Shown: positions 10,905-23,935, counted from the stretch's first letter. The stretch is 64,000 nt of DNA from Pomphorhynchus laevis (GCA_012934845.2 WNNJ02001739.1:186001-250000), one strand, 5' to 3'. The notes: generated by a model not told the origin, from the letters alone. Numbers and translations are program-made.

Positions 10905-11413
10905 TTGTAATAGATAATTAATTGTAATAGATAATATTAATTGATAATATTAATAGATAATATTAATTGTAATAGATAATTGTAATGGATAATTGTAATA
11001 AATAATTACAAATAATTGTTAGAAGATTTTACAACTTTTATCAGGTTAAAATAAAAAATATGAAATTTAAAATAAAAATCAATTTTTATGAATTGAGCAA
11101 TTAATAACAGACAATGTATCTCAATTTAAATGCAATAAAGGGATCAAATTTAATAATTAGATAATAAATAATTACAAATGATTGTTAACAGATTTTATAT
11201 AACTTATATCAAGTTAAAATAAAAAATGAAAATTAAAATAAAAGTCAATTTTTATGAATTGACTAATAAATACAAACGATGTATCAGAATAAGGAATAGA
11301 GGTCATCTGTAGGAACTGCTATGATATCAGGTTTCGACCCCTATCATCGATCCAACATCGTAGCGGGGCCAAATACGTGCTAAAGATGTATTTCGTCTGA
11401 TTAAATTTGATTA
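10905..11413 (+). repeat. AT minisatellite and copy of the TAATCAAAT-ended repeat
   Basis: 10905-11015 is a degenerate array of TAATAGATAAT-like units. From about 10985, a segment of about 130 bp is tandemly repeated at about 11163 (both contain TCAATTTTTATGAATTGA). The second unit continues into the repeat seen at 36762-37040 and, inverted, at 18010-18297. It ends with ATTTGATTA at 11405-11413. It is a non-autonomous element with no coding capacity. Confidence 0.65.
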
Positions 11414-12735
11414 TATATATGTAATATATATGTATTATATATTATAATATATTATATATTATAATATATATCTAGATATATATTAAGTAATATAAGAATT
11501 AGGATAAGTCCTCCCTTAACTCATCGAAATCATTAAGAAATGGTATCAGTTTTATTCATTTTTTGCTTTTAATTACTCTAAATATGTAAGCAAATATATC
11601 TAATTTACTTAAGGGATTTTGATTAGTAATTAAAATTTTTTCAAAAAATGAATTGTAGATGATCAAAAATGTAAAATATGAGTCAAATTATAGTGATTTC
11701 AAAATTCAGGATGGTTCATTTGAATTTTCGTATTTAAAAAGATTTTATTATCTGTCCAAAAGTGAAACTATTGTATTCTATTCTACAACCATTGTATAAC
11801 AAACTCGAAACTGAATAAAATTAAAATGTGATATAATGAATATTTCAGAAACAGTGATATTACGTATCGACGTAATTACTATCGTTAGCATAGTTGAAGC
11901 CTAAAACAAATATAAAGTTTGTAGATAAGAATATCCTGCCACAGTATTTGAAAATGTTAAAACATATAAGGCATATCGTTGAGCACCGAATTCGTTCGGT
12001 CACATCTGTGAATGAAATGCAATACGTAATTGTCACCGATGATGAATCAAACTCTGAATTGAGAGGTAGTAGCAGAGACATAGGCGGTGGAGATCGCATC
12101 TATCAAAAATATAGCTGGATAAACTGTCCAGCTAGAATCAAATGATCAAGATAAAATCGAGATCAGGTTGGGATGTTTAACTGTCTTGTTATATATAATT
12201 TTCATGTACTTTTACTCAAAGGTTCGAGTAAAAGTACATGAGTTTGTTTTCGTTTTATGATAGAATTTGCCTTTACCTCAGGTAAAACTCATTGATAATT
12301 CCGTATTTGCTATTCGTCAGACTGGATATCCTTATAAGAAGGTATAGAAAATCAGTCAGGAATCGGCTTTACTACAAAGGATGCACTCGTTGTGCCCAAC
12401 GTATGGTAATTTTCCAGAATCTCAAAACATTCAAATCCAGATTTCTTATAAACTAACTGCTTCATTGCTTATTTGGACACGACTGAACATACGCAATGAT
12501 TAAGCTGCAAATCAATTGTTCGAAGAAAATTAAAATCTCATAAACGTTCAAAGCTTTAATATCAATATTTGGGGGTGCATTATTTTCAGAGATGTTCAGC
12601 TATGAACTGTATAAAAACAGTATTTTGTAATTTTTGAAGGTGGAAAAGTTATATTTTGCGTTTTCGTTTTAAATAACTACTGGTGACATTATATTCCAAT
12701 TCATATAACCACTATATGTGGAGTGACGAATCTAA
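11414..12735. other. No gene recognised; one perfect hairpin
   Basis: The only longer frame (11894-12145, 83 codons) shows no domain, and its antisense frame is about as long. A perfect inverted repeat of 15-bp arms with an 8-nt loop is at 12203-12240. The segment at 11400-11470 is a TATA-rich palindromic stretch. Confidence 0.45.
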
Positions 12736-15560
12736 ATAAATAAAGGTTTTATTAACAATACAACCGATAAGAAAGTAAAAAACAGCGATACAAAACAGCG
12801 CTCAAGTAGTACGCACTTCTATATTCTTGCCGACATGTACCATGTTGGCAAGTACATGTGCCATCTTTTACAACACTAACGACCTCAGGTTCAGAAGAAT
12901 CTGAGCCCCCGGCCGTACTAGCGGGCCGGCTTTCGGCTGAACCATTCGGGGTATCTAACCCCCTAAGAGTCCGGGCGAGGCGGACTATGGTCGGTAATTT
13001 CGAGATGAAGATCTTGAGAAACCTTAATATTTGCTTTGGGGGACGTCTTCTAGAGAAAAAGACTGATCCTGAGATAGTCAAAGTACTCAAAGGTGTACTT
13101 GAGTTACCCCATTCAATGCCAGATGATGGGCCCCTTTCAGAGCTCACCTAGCTCTCTTCAGAATACGTTTCAGTTTATCCAGGTCAGCTTAAGCCTACCA
13201 ATTCACCATAACGGTGTACCTCTGATATTTTACTCGTCTCGTGAAGATGAGGAGAGTTTGAGGCTGCAAAATGGAGTAGAGTGCAGAGAGTTCTAGTTTC
13301 TTAAGTTTCTTTTTGGTGGCAGGGGCGCCATGAAAGACAACCGCCCGCGATTTATTGCAGTTTAAAATAAGATTGGTTGTGGGTAACTGATCTTTTAATC
13401 TTAAAAAACGGATATGTCCGAGACTACATTTTTGCACCTGCGTCCAGAAAACAGGGATGTGGTATCATCAGCATATACCACGAGATGATGATCATGTTTA
13501 AAAGCTTTGAAGATAACAATGGAGACATCAAGATATAGGATAGGAGAAAGTGGGAAGCCTTGATGCACACCTGTAATAGGGTAGAACTGGCATGCATCAG
13601 GGTCGTTTTTATAATAGAACCGCTTGGTGCACAGCAAAATCTATACCCTGCTAGCAATTATAGCAGGCAACACTAGGGACCTGAGAGATTGAATAAAGAA
13701 AAGAATGGAAATCCAGTCAAATGCAGCAGAAAAGTCAAGAAAAACAGCCACACCAAGCTGATGACTGTTATCTTGACAAAACTAATGCACTTTACCTATT
13801 GCTTAATGGACCGAGCCACCTTTGACAAACCCATGAAATCTAGGTGGGTTCAAATTACGCCTATTTAAATGATCGCGAATTCTACACGCAAGCGCTTCTT
13901 CGTAGATGGAGATGAGAAAATTTTGAATCAAAATGGGAGGCAAGTCTTTAGGACAAATAACCGGATTTCGCTTAGGTAAAAATATTTTTCGGCTAATGTT
14001 GATGGTGAGGCTACATCGGATGGTGAGGCTAACAGCATTGTGACGACCACTTTTCTTCTTTGATCGGCTGTCAAAAGCTGACAAATATGAGAAGAGAGTG
14101 AAGAGATTGTTTTAGAGGTGCCCAAAGTGGGCCCAGGAATTAAGGATATCCTTAACAGATAAAACCCTGATCCTGAAGTCACCCCAAGGCTGGATTGGTT
14201 GAGGGAGAACGCGTCGCTCCATAGTTATGCAGGGCTATTGACTCCTCCAAAGTTATATCAAGTCTTGTTACCACTCCACCGCGATGTCCTCTCCCGCCAG
14301 CAGACAAATGTCTCCTTCTTGAATATCTTCCAGAAGGAAGTCTGAAAGGGACTAAGACGAGCAATGCTCGTTCTGTCTTTACTCAGCTTGAGCCTATATC
14401 TAGAACTTCAGTATTCATTCAAGAGAACCAGCTGGATCGAAGCAGAGAGATTGGGAAGGTGTAGCATTTTCTCTAGGACCTTGTCGATGTGACACTGTAA
14501 ATACGACCTTTTTAGGTAGTCGAAAGGATTCCGGTAGCTTGCGAAGAGAGGTAGAAATTAAATTCGGTCAAACTCGCATTCCCTATCCTGGGGAAGAGTT
14601 GGATATCTGCCTGAAAGAAGGCCGCTCTAATTGGATCAAAGTGAAACCTCCTTCTAAGCAACGTATCTTCCTCTAGCCGCTAGTGTATTATGTCATGTGA
14701 GCTGGTCAGTTGTTGGCGCGACTGCTCAGTGCAGATGGGCTTTAACAACTACGTTCTATTTAGCAGAAAAATGTCGAGGAGTGAGTTTGTTGTTGAGCAA
14801 TGAAAGGTAGGGGTCGGTGGTTTGTGTATAAGATAATCGTTTCTGGCTCTGCGGAATGCTGCATTAATCCAACGACTAGTTATGTCGTTAAAGTCCCCGA
14901 GTAACATGTCGTAGCCACTACCTAAAATACGGTCCAGGAGGTCACTGTACTTGTGAATCTCCCCCGTCTGGATGTAGATATTTGCTAGGCTGATGCTTTT
15001 TCTGTTCTTAACAAGTGCTATAATAAAAAGACATGGCTGAACACGAGAAGTTCAAAAATCGTTTTACTGAAAACTTTTAATCCCTCCGTCATCACTTTTT
15101 CATTGAGAATTTTGCACATTTTTTGACGAATCTTAGCATCTGCGCTAGAGCTTTGCCCGTACTGTGTAGCAGGAGAGCTTTAGCTCGTGCATTGTGCTTC
15201 AGCAGTATACAAGCGTGTTGATTGTTTAGTAACCTTAGTAAGCTAATGAAGGAAGGAACGATAACACACGTTCTGTCCTGTGAAGCCACTGCTTACGCAA
15301 ACCATACCAGACGTAAGACTGGTCACCGTTGAAGGAGCGTGCGCTTAGTGAATTCCTTTCTGAGGTTTACTGATGATTAAGTATTGTCGAAGTTGTGTGG
15401 CTACACGGCCACACAAATAAGACCACCCTGTAGTGATGAGTAGACTAAGGTCGAAACGCCCAATTGGGGGCTAGGCGTCTGTGGTAGGCGCGGTCCGGGT
15501 CAAGCTTTCCCACGAAGGTTGTAATAAAGCATGCAGGTTTATACTTTCCTGTTCATGTTA
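12735..15560 (-). pseudogene. APE-type LINE remnant, relatively GC-rich
   Basis: Read on the minus strand, an endonuclease motif LLGDFND lies near 14905. The RT start (EEALACRIRDHLNRRNL then GF-KGGS) is near 13810-13890, the GVHQGFPLSPILY motif near 13570, and the active site YADDT near 13480. A Pro/Ser-rich end is near 12750-13147. The 3' end at about 12735 carries AATAAA-like repeats. Frames are broken in many places. The base composition is visibly richer in G+C than the flanks, which suggests a separate LINE lineage (jockey/I/R1-like is possible). It is inactive. Confidence 0.7.
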
Positions 15561-16740
15561 ATTAAAAGTTGTATTGAAGTTTTCGTTTTTGTTACTTGCA
15601 AATTATTTATTGAATAATTCATTGAATTATCAAATATATAAAATTAATATGCATTATAAATACATTATAAATAAGATGTTTTCGAGGTTTTCCTATACTG
15701 ATTCTATATGTAAAGTATTTTATAAATTTCCGGCAATAAAATAACTTTTACTGCTTTTGCTGATTGCTAATTTTCATTTTACAGTATATTGAATGGAAAA
15801 AACATGACTTAACTGTAGCTACACATTTTATACATAAATTAAAAATGTGAAAATTAAGCACGTGAAAACGGGAGCAATTAGTTACGTGAACTAAAACATA
15901 ATAAACAACACGAACTCATTTTATAACAGAGTATACTAATAATGCAAAATTATCGTGATGTAATGGTGCTTTACAAATGAAGGATATTTTGAATTTTGGA
16001 ATTGTGCCAATTATTTTGAATAATAGTGTTAAATATAATTAGGAATTGAGCCAAATCATTTAATCTCAAAATCAAGAATAAAATATATCCTTCAAATCGA
16101 AATCTTCTTGCGTATAACAGAAATATATTTTTTGATCAAGAAAATAAAAAATATTTATTGTAAATAATTTATCCCGATAATATGCAAGAAGATATTTCGA
16201 CTTGATAGATATATTTTATCAATTAAATATGTAAAAATTTGTAAAATTCTGAAAATATTTTCAGAATAATAAATTGGAATATTATTAATATGTGATAGGT
16301 TTCTTAAACATAGTGTCAAACGTGACAAAGCAGCAAAGTATGTTGCTGAACATTTTATTAGAGAGTTATTTGTTATTTGTTGGTTTGCATAGTTTTTACA
16401 ATTTTAATGAATAATATCAGCTATAATTAATTTATAATGCATATAATTTATTAATATATATTAGTATATTATGACATACAATATTATAAATATTTTATAA
16501 ATTATATTAAATTTTCTATTTATATAAATCAAACTTTAATTTATCGATTTATATTATAAATTATATTAATATTATACATATTTATTAATATTATACATAT
16601 TGTTATTAATATCACGTGGGAATAAGTCAACATTATTTTTTATTCTTTTTTCTTCTGATCTGCCAATAAAGCCCTAATGCTAAGTCATGTTCTATAGCAT
16701 GTTATATCATATATAATATCATACCAATCAATCAAAATCC
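15561..16740. other. AT-rich stretch, nothing recognised
   Basis: Very AT-rich, with many short inverted TATAAT-like motifs. No open frame above noise and no repeat shared elsewhere was noticed. Confidence 0.5.
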
Positions 16741-17930
16741 TTTATTATGAAATAAAGTAGCTATATTTGCTTACAAGTTTACAGTGTTTGAAAAAATAAA
16801 AATTAAGAAGATAGAAATGGCAATACAAAAAAGTTATTGATTGTTCAAAAAATTGTATAGCTTGGATCTTAAAACTTTTTAGAAGGTGGGTTGTACTTTT
16901 CGGGTGAAAGTATCAAGGTTTTCGTTTCAGTTTGATACAATAGAAGAATGATCTTAAACCAGAAGTCGCTCTCCTAGTTGAAATACATCGAATATTATTT
17001 GAACATTTAAGAAATTGTATTTTTAGAAAGTTATCAAATGGCTCAAACGGTGTACATATAATAAGACTAGCAGCGTTATGAATGATATGAAGAATGCAGA
17101 GATCACTTATCTCTGCATATTACTTATTACGGGTACGTTAATGAAAAATGGATTTGAATATTCTAGTACTGAGCGAATAAGTGAAACATACAGTGTGCGT
17201 AGGTCAGTTGAGGAACATACAAGTGTTTAAAGCTTGCGAAGTAGAAATCGACGCGAAAGGTACTTTCTATTAAGAGTAACAAAGTGTGCTTGCCAAGACA
17301 AATTGGCTGTAAATAAAACGTCAAGAATGCGTAACTGTTCAACGCGGATAAGCCCAAAATTTTTAAATTATATTACTTCTTTAGAAATACAAGCAATTTG
17401 TGATTTCCATGATAATTTTTAATTTATTTACCTAAGTCCATTTTGTCAGGTTGAGAACTTCCAGTTATACATATGTGCTTGATATTGACAGGCTAGTTTC
17501 ACATATCATCGGCATACTTAATACAATGCGAATTGGCACAACAAATGTTAAAAGAATAATATGAAAAGACGGCGAAATAAAGATGCCTTGAGGTACGCCT
17601 ATCGACACCAATTCCGATCGAAAAAGTACCGGCATAAGAAATAGCTTGGTATCTATCATTTTGATATGATTTCAATAATCTTAATTTGCAATGCATGCAA
17701 GCCGGTCTCGTTTTACTTACGAAAAAGAATATAGTGATCTACAGTGTCAAAAGCCCTATGTTAGTTAACATGGATACATTGAACTATTGGCTGTTATCAA
17801 GATTATCTAAAATAAATTAAATTATTGAAATAAGCGCCTTAGTCGTGCTGCAACCAGGACGGAACTCATATTGGTTTGTTTCTATTTTATTTAATAATTG
17901 TAGAGCAATTTTAATATTAATATCAAATTT
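16740..17930 (-). pseudogene. Decayed LINE reverse transcriptase fragment
   Basis: On the minus strand, VSIGVPQGIFISP (near 17600) followed by IKYADDM (near 17505) are the two central reverse transcriptase motifs, in different frames. Upstream similarity extends to about 17900. Below 17160 the frames are unreadable. It is a dead copy of an APE-type LINE. Confidence 0.6.
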
Positions 17931-17940
17931 ATATTGAAGA

Positions 17941-18400
17941 AAACGTACTTCTTTGCTGGTGAACTACATTTGGTGTTAATCGTTTCTGCGACTAATGTAT
18001 AGTTTTATCTTATCTATTATAAGATAGAGTTAGGGGCCGAAACCTGATAGCATAGCAGTTCCTCCTGACGACCTCTAATTCTTATTCTGATACAACGTCT
18101 GTTATTTATTAGTCAATTCATAAAAATGACTTTATTTTAAATTTCAATTTTTTATTTTAACTTGATTTAAATTATAGAAAATCTAAAAACAATTATTAAT
18201 TTTATTATTTAATTATTAAATTTTGATTTAGCATTATTATGTTTTGTTTATTTTATAATTATATTAAATACGTAGACTCAGTTAGCTGATTTGATTTGTA
18301 TTTTTTTTCATTTCGATTTTTTCTGTTGTAGTTATATGTGATGGTCAAAACAGCCATCTGGCTATAGACCTTAAGTATAAATAAAATAATATATCCATTG
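17941..18400 (+). mobile_element. CR1-like LINE 3' end split by a foreign repeat
   Basis: 17941-18000 matches 1143-1205 (shared ACTTCTTTGCTGGTGAACTAC-type run). The match resumes at about 18298 and runs through the family 3' end at 18343-18400 (AAACAGCCATCTGG, then TAAA-rich). Between the halves lies an inverted copy of the TAATCAAAT-ended repeat. The LINE tail therefore predates the repeat insertion. Confidence 0.7.
18010..18297 (-). mobile_element. TAATCAAAT-ended non-autonomous repeat inside LINE tail
   Basis: Inverted relative to the copies at 11160-11413 and 36762-37040. They share the central segment GAACTGCTATGAT...GTTTCGGCCCC and TCAATTTTTATGAATTGAC. One end is at about 18289-18297 (ATTTGATTT); the other is eroded. 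It has no coding capacity. Confidence 0.6.
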
Positions 18401-18640
18401 CGGGATATAGTATAAATCTGAGTGATAGATCAAGCAAGTTTGGATGTGTAATCGCGTATATCTCTAATAGGCTTTAAATCCGAATTGTTAAAAATCTTAG
18501 TGATCCTATTAACCACAATGAAGCCTTGTACATAAAGCTATATTATCAACACTCAATAACGATATTGACTGTGTATAGTTATTCTAGATCTACCATAGAT
18601 AACATAGCTACTTTAAGTGATAGAACTAGTTATTATTATT
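18400..18640 (+). pseudogene. LINE endonuclease fragment
   Basis: A short translated segment (SSKFGCVIAYISN) resembles the 'GGGVa-y' strand of APE endonucleases. The final 90 bases, from TCAACACTCAATAA on, are repeated with changes at 19534-19625. It is therefore a piece of a repeated LINE. Confidence 0.45.
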
Positions 18641-18649
18641 TAACATAAT

Positions 18650-18745
18650 TTAACTTGATTACATCTGTGAGCTGAAATTCTTCTGATTGTGGCACGACAT
18701 TATCCTCACAGGTATTGTTCCTATTCTTGATACAGCAGGACTTTA
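18650..18745 (+). mobile_element. Half copy of the 33-kb foldback element
   Basis: The sequence from CATCTGTGAGCTGAAATTC to GATACAGCAGGAC matches, in reverse complement, the right arm of the foldback at 32993-33270. Only one arm is present. Confidence 0.7.
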
Positions 18746-18988
18746 TTTAACATAAGAATTTTAAAAGAGCGCGAAGCTTGTACTAGCTGGATAAAAATGC
18801 AAAATAGAGAATTTAGAAAAGTTAAATTTATACTTTAGTTCAGTCCACTACAACTAGTTGACTATTTAGTAGGTTTTTTCTATTCAGAGAGTAAGCTAAA
18901 GGGGAAAACGATTTTACTTGGGAGCTTATTTCATGCCTTTCACGTTCGGTCGACAATAGTAGTAAATCTTTTCTTTAGTCTACGATGA

Positions 18989-19533
18989 TTATAATTTATT
19001 TAAAAGGCAAATACGTACCAACTGCACGCTTACAAGTCCACTAACTAAATACACAGCAAAAGTCATACAGATAAATTTGTTAAATTGTTTAAATGTGATC
19101 GGATTTGGCGTTTGAAATACGGCATTGATATTGATGGGCAGATGATTCCACGAGAGAGGAACATCCACAAGGAATGGGCGGAAGCCAAAAGAGGTAGAGT
19201 AGTTTGAAACATGTAAAATAAGGCAATTATGGTAATTCAAGGAACTGTAAACATGACGAGAATTATCAAGAAAAAGAAGGTTGAAAAAGGAAGGGGTATG
19301 ACAAGTTAAAAGGCGGAAAGCAATGATAAGAAGACGAATTTGAATACGACAATAGACAAATCGAGAGAAACAAGATGGTGGGATGTATGATCAAAATGAC
19401 GAAGATGGAGGAGAATTCGGACGGCTGCGTTGACGATGCGTTGTAGTGGAATAAGAGTGGATTTAGATGAGTTGGAAAATAGACCAAGACAGTAATCAAG
19501 TTTTGTGAATAGGAGAGAAGATATGAAAGTAGA
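18989..19533 (-). mobile_element. Hairpin-tailed LINE copy 2 (3' part)
   Basis: Minus-strand frames show LLFTKLDYCLGLFSNS and LQRIVNAAVRILL (near 19440-19530), then FRPFLVDVPLSWNHLP (near 19150). This is the conserved post-RT region of CR1/L2-like LINEs. The 3' hairpin is at 19013-19029. Its stem bases have changed to GCGTGC/GTACGT but still pair through two G-U wobbles. Frames are shifted. It is closest to the copy at 31.9-33 kb by shared wording. Confidence 0.75.
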
Positions 19534-19625
19534 TATCAACACGCAATAAGAGTATTGACTGTGTATAGTTATTCCAGATAAAACATAGATAACATGGATA
19601 ATTTAATAGATAACTAGTTATTGTG
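19534..19625 (+). repeat. Second copy of LINE endonuclease fragment
   Basis: About 90 bp similar to 18548-18640 (shared ATTGACTGTGTATAGTTATT). The two copies bracket the 5'-truncated LINE at 18989-19533. Confidence 0.55.
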
Positions 19626-19639
19626 ATATATATGTTTAA

Positions 19640-20400
19640 AAAACGATTTATTTTAACGTGGCAAATGCGTGCCAGCGCACGCTTACATGACCACAACAAA
19701 ACAAGACTGTGAATCAGGTGTCGAGAAGGTGTGAACGGAGGAGGTGTTTGAATGTGATAAAGGAGGGAGCGCGGCGGACGTCGAGAGGAAGTTGATTCCA
19801 GGCGAGTGAGGCGGCGACGAGGAAGGATCGGAGACCGTAGTTGTTGGAGTAATTAGGAACGTGGAGTAAGAGGGTATGACAGGAACGAAGCGATAGCGAG
19901 GTGGGGCAAGTATCGTCTAAGAAAGGAATGTTGATTATCGATGGGGAGCCGACAGCGATGAGACGAAAAGTAACGAGAAGAAGGCGGAGTTTGATGCGGA
20001 TGTGGATGGTGGGCCAGGAGAGTTGGGCAAAATATGTGGATGTGTGGTCGAAGCGACGGAGACGAAAGAGCACTCGAATGGCGGTGTTGATTATTCGTTG
20101 TAGGGGTAGGATGATGGATTTTGGAGAATTGGCGAAAAGGCTAAGGCAGTAATCGATTTTAGGGAAAAGAAGCGATGAAAGAAGAGACATACAAGAACGG
20201 AAGTCGATAAGGGGCGGATACGGCGGATGTCACGGAGAATTGAAGTTCGACGAGCGGACCTTGTCACGGACGAATGGTTTAAGGGAAAGGTGATCATCGA
20301 AATGGAAGCCTAAGAAAGTGAGATTGTGGACTATAGGGATGATCGATGAGGCAAAAGAAACAATGGGAGGAGATATGTTTGGTTTACGGGGATATGTTTG
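19640..20400 (-). mobile_element. Hairpin-tailed LINE copy 3 (3' part)
   Basis: A 158-codon minus-strand frame (19714-20190) encodes the post-RT domain: LLFPKIDYCLSLFANSP, LQRIINTAIRVLF, then the RSFLVAASLAWNQLP motif and a short end. The perfect 3' hairpin is at 19667-19682, followed by GCCACGTTAAAATAAATC and an A-rich end. The 5' end is truncated near 20400, so the RT active site is missing. It closely resembles the copy at 26.25-30.17 kb over its whole length. Confidence 0.85.
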
Positions 20401-20449
20401 GTTTACAAAAATATGTTGTATTCAAAGACTTCGGCACTCCATCTATTTT

Positions 20450-21091
20450 ATTATTTATAGTCATTTATTTTATACACTTTATATATTTAACACATAAATT
20501 AATTAAATGATAATGATTTATACTTATAGATTGCTGGAAATATAAGCAATGAGGCAACAATTGCCGTTGTTGACTTATAGCAATAACCGATGTACGGATT
20601 CTTCGTTATGCGCCAAGAAAGCTCATGGGACTCTAGTGAACTATAGGTGACACCGTTTACAAACCTTAAATTAAAGATATAACAAATAATATTATAATAT
20701 CAGAAATTACACTTTTCTAAAGTTTTGTGATTTTAGCAGTTAAACTTGAAACAGAAATCTAAAAATGAAACAAGTTTCGTATCGCAGATTTACTGTCAAG
20801 GATATAGTCAAATATGTATATTTCTTGTTTTAAGAGTCTACTACTTGCATCAACGACATTGCATTTATAATATATTCAGTTGGTAGCTTAAATGTCTCCG
20901 TCTAAATTCAGCAATGGGGGCATCCAATACTGACGAGTCGCAAATACGAAGAAACGCTGGTCATTAGAATTGTTCATTTATACTTAATTTGCATCTGCCA
21001 CAAGGAGCATCTGCCATCAAATGGCAGTATTCACAACTTATTAGGTGTTATAACCACGAAACAAAGAGATTATCTGTTCCTACTTTATTTA
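20450..21091. repeat. Interspersed repeat copy 2
   Basis: Near-identical to 1384-2155, same orientation, but without the 128-bp extra segment near its left end. It therefore looks like the uninterrupted form. The similarity ends at the TTCCTA-TTTATTTA run. Confidence 0.75.
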
Positions 21092-21334
21092 CGGTCTATC
21101 ACATTGAAACAAGTCATTATGATCAGTCGTTAATATCAATTTTAATTAAGAACATTTTATTTTACATAATTTTATGTAAAAATATTAAATAACATTTATT
21201 ATTAACATTAGAATAATTTTGAATAATATTTCTTACAAAATATAATCAATCAACAAGTATTTATTTGAATGCTATCCACATATGACTAAAACAAGCTAGT
21301 GTCTAAAGGATCCAAATGTTGACTATAATTTTAT

Positions 21335-21465
21335 TTAGCGACTAATGTATGTTTATTTCGTTCTTTGTTTTCCCATGCTGATTTTTTTTCTGTTATAGTG
21401 ATCCGTGAGCGGTCAAAACAGCCATCTGGTTATAGACCTGAAGTATAAATAAATGAATAACATTA
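21335..21465 (+). mobile_element. CR1-like LINE 3' tail
   Basis: Third copy of the AAACAGCCATCTGG end with TAAATAAATGAATAA tail, preceded by GCGACTAATGTATG, as in the copies near 1200 and 18000. It is only the last about 130 bp of the LINE. Confidence 0.7.
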
Positions 21466-21689
21466 ATATTAATCTGCTACTCCGCTTTTGAATGAGCTTA
21501 TTTTGATTTACGGAAAGTCTGTCTCGCTAAATGCATTATTTAATATATTTTTATATTAATAATATTAATATCATCAATATTAATATTATTAATACTAATA
21601 TCATATAATATTTATATCATATTAAAATGCTACTCTTCTTTCGAATGTGCTAACTCGTTTTTTTTTGATTTTCGAAATGCACCGAACAT

Positions 21690-23100
21690 TTTTCTCAATG
21701 CACCGTTCGTGATAGAAAAGCTAGAATTATCCATGTTTCAAATGTTTCTAACAAAACCATACGGCCAGATGATTTTCAAATTGAACACACAATCTTCTTT
21801 TTCTTTTTTATTTCCGGCTACTAGACTTTTTTCAATTCCATTTTTCGGCAATCTAATCCATTCTTTCTGGGGTAGAGAATTCGTCAAAATACTTTATAAA
21901 GGAAAACGTTATTCCTTCTCTACGACTTATCTTGATATCATTTTCAATCAAAATATCTTAATATCATTTTCGCATACCAATTCTTTACCCACTTACTCAC
22001 AACTCGATTAAATTTATTTGCCGAATCCTTTCTTCAACCAGAGTAGCTTGGTTTTCGTCAAGTCCGCTCCACTAATGATGCTATCCAAGCGATTCGTCAT
22101 TATGTACTATCATGTTTTGCTCGTAGATCTTCAAAATACGCAATATTCATAGATTACACGAAAGTTTTTGATTATATCAATTGTTAACTACTGATATAAA
22201 ATCTTGCTTCTCAAGTCAACATAATGGACGATTTCTTTATCTATGCTATATTTTAAACCCGAACCCTTTTTTCCATATTTGATAGCATTCAATACTTTGA
22301 AGCTTTAATCTTTAATTGTAGAATCAGCCAAGGTGACTCATTGATTTCGTTGCTATTTTCATTTTTTCTTGCCATTTTGTTATCTTGTATTCGTGAGTGT
22401 CATGGATATTACATCTCAGATCAATGCTAACGATATTGCCATTATAGTTCATGACTTCATCACACCTAAGCTGTCCCAAAACGCGTTAGATATAAGGTTG
22501 GATTAATTAATTTGAGATCAACATTAAGTCAAAAATTATAAAATTCCGTAAGGGAGGCCATCTTCGCCGTTCAAACGTTATTTCGATAAGTAATCTCTAT
22601 TTACAATGTTGTAAAAACTCCAACTATCTAGATATTATGCTTTCATTCAAATTGTCATTTCAACTTAATCTTGATCGCCAAGCATCTAAAGTAGAACTCG
22701 CAACCTCTCAAACTTCCAACATCGATTCACTCTTATTCGATATCGCTATTCGCTACTTTCGTACTATGCATCTCCCTATAATTCAATATAGATTACGTTC
22801 TGTTTGGATATACCTTAGCCTAACTTTTCCATATCGATAAATGCAAATGAAGATTTGCTAAGCGTGTGAGTGAAGCATCTCCCAGATCTTCCTCTTCTAT
22901 AAATTCAATTTCAAAAATCCAATTTTGCACTATACTTCGAACTCCCTGTCATCTACTTCGAACACTTTAATTGTGCTATAATCTCGAAAACCGCGATGCT
23001 AAGAAACATCTTAATTTAGACATATACCATACTCTTGCGTTTATTCAGGTAAGTGGCGCAATCCACAATCGCCGAAACCCCCTATCCTTTGAAGAGTATC
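21690..23100 (+). pseudogene. LINE reverse transcriptase remnant, separate family
   Basis: In shifting plus-strand frames there is an FRQVRSTNDAIQAIRHY segment (near 22050) followed by IFIDYTKVFDYI (near 22150), the 'RST-DAI ... iDf-KAFD' pair of LINE reverse transcriptases. SQGDSLISLLF follows near 22330. The active-site box is not clear (only NDIAII near 22430). A related C-terminal region may run to 23100. Inactive. Confidence 0.6.
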
Positions 23101-23689
23101 TCTTCATGATTGCCATGATAAATTTTGCTTAATTCAGATTCCGTCCACAACCACATGTCAAAATGTCCATGTATGTATTGCAAGTAAGCAATCGAGTCTT
23201 TGCTCTGTTTTTCAGAGATGGACAGACTGCAACGAAAAAAAAATTACTTATTTTGCGCACTTCATTTAACGTTTCTGATTTTTATGTTTGTATTTATTTA
23301 GTTAATCCCAATGACGAGAGTCTAAGCGGAAAATATGCAATATCTTTATTTATAATACATTACATTAATGTATTATAATAGCGTATTAATATATTATTAA
23401 TATATTAATAGGACAAATATATTAGGCATTGTTAATATTAATAAAAGTGGAATTTGAGTAAGGGTTGAAGGTAACTGCATCTTACTTAACAAGCAAAAAA
23501 TTATCCATTCCTTCAATCGAGGTTAAAAGATACTCATAGGTAGATCATAATACATAACTATGAACTCTTAAAAAATCGTCTAAACCTATTTAAACATGTT
23601 AAGGGTTGTACGCAGTATATGAAGAATAGCTCTTCTTTACTTGACATTTGTCTTAATGTTAAAGAGAATTCTATTTAAAAAATATTAGT
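23101..23689. other. No gene seen
   Basis: AT-rich, with a TATTAATATA palindromic stretch near 23360-23440. Nothing recognised. Confidence 0.4.
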
Positions 23690-23935
23690 TATACGTGGCA
23701 AATGCTTGCCGGGGCACGCTTAAATAACCACACACAAAAATAACAAAAATCTAAATCATATGCGGAGAAGGTTGGTACGGAGGCGGTATTTGAATGTGAT
23801 AAAGGAGGGAGCGCGGCGAACGTCGAGTGAGAGCTAATTCCAGGCGAGTGAGGCGGCGACGATGAAGGATCGAAAACCGTAGTTGTTAGAGTAATTGGAA
23901 ACGTTGAGTAGCAGGGAATAACGGGAACACAGCCC
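23690..23935 (-). mobile_element. Hairpin-tailed LINE copy 4 (short 3' end)
   Basis: Only the last 245 bp are present. The hairpin at 23704-23719 has one mismatch (GCGTGC against GCAAGC, loop CCCG). The upstream sequence matches the copies at 19.7 and 26.3 kb until about 23935, where it is truncated. Confidence 0.75.

Noticed and set aside
11894-12145. 83-codon plus-strand frame as a small gene
   Set aside because: No domain, no clear context, and the antisense frame is of equal length.
12858-13151. 97-codon plus-strand frame
   Set aside because: It lies antisense to the end of a LINE on the minus strand and has no domain.
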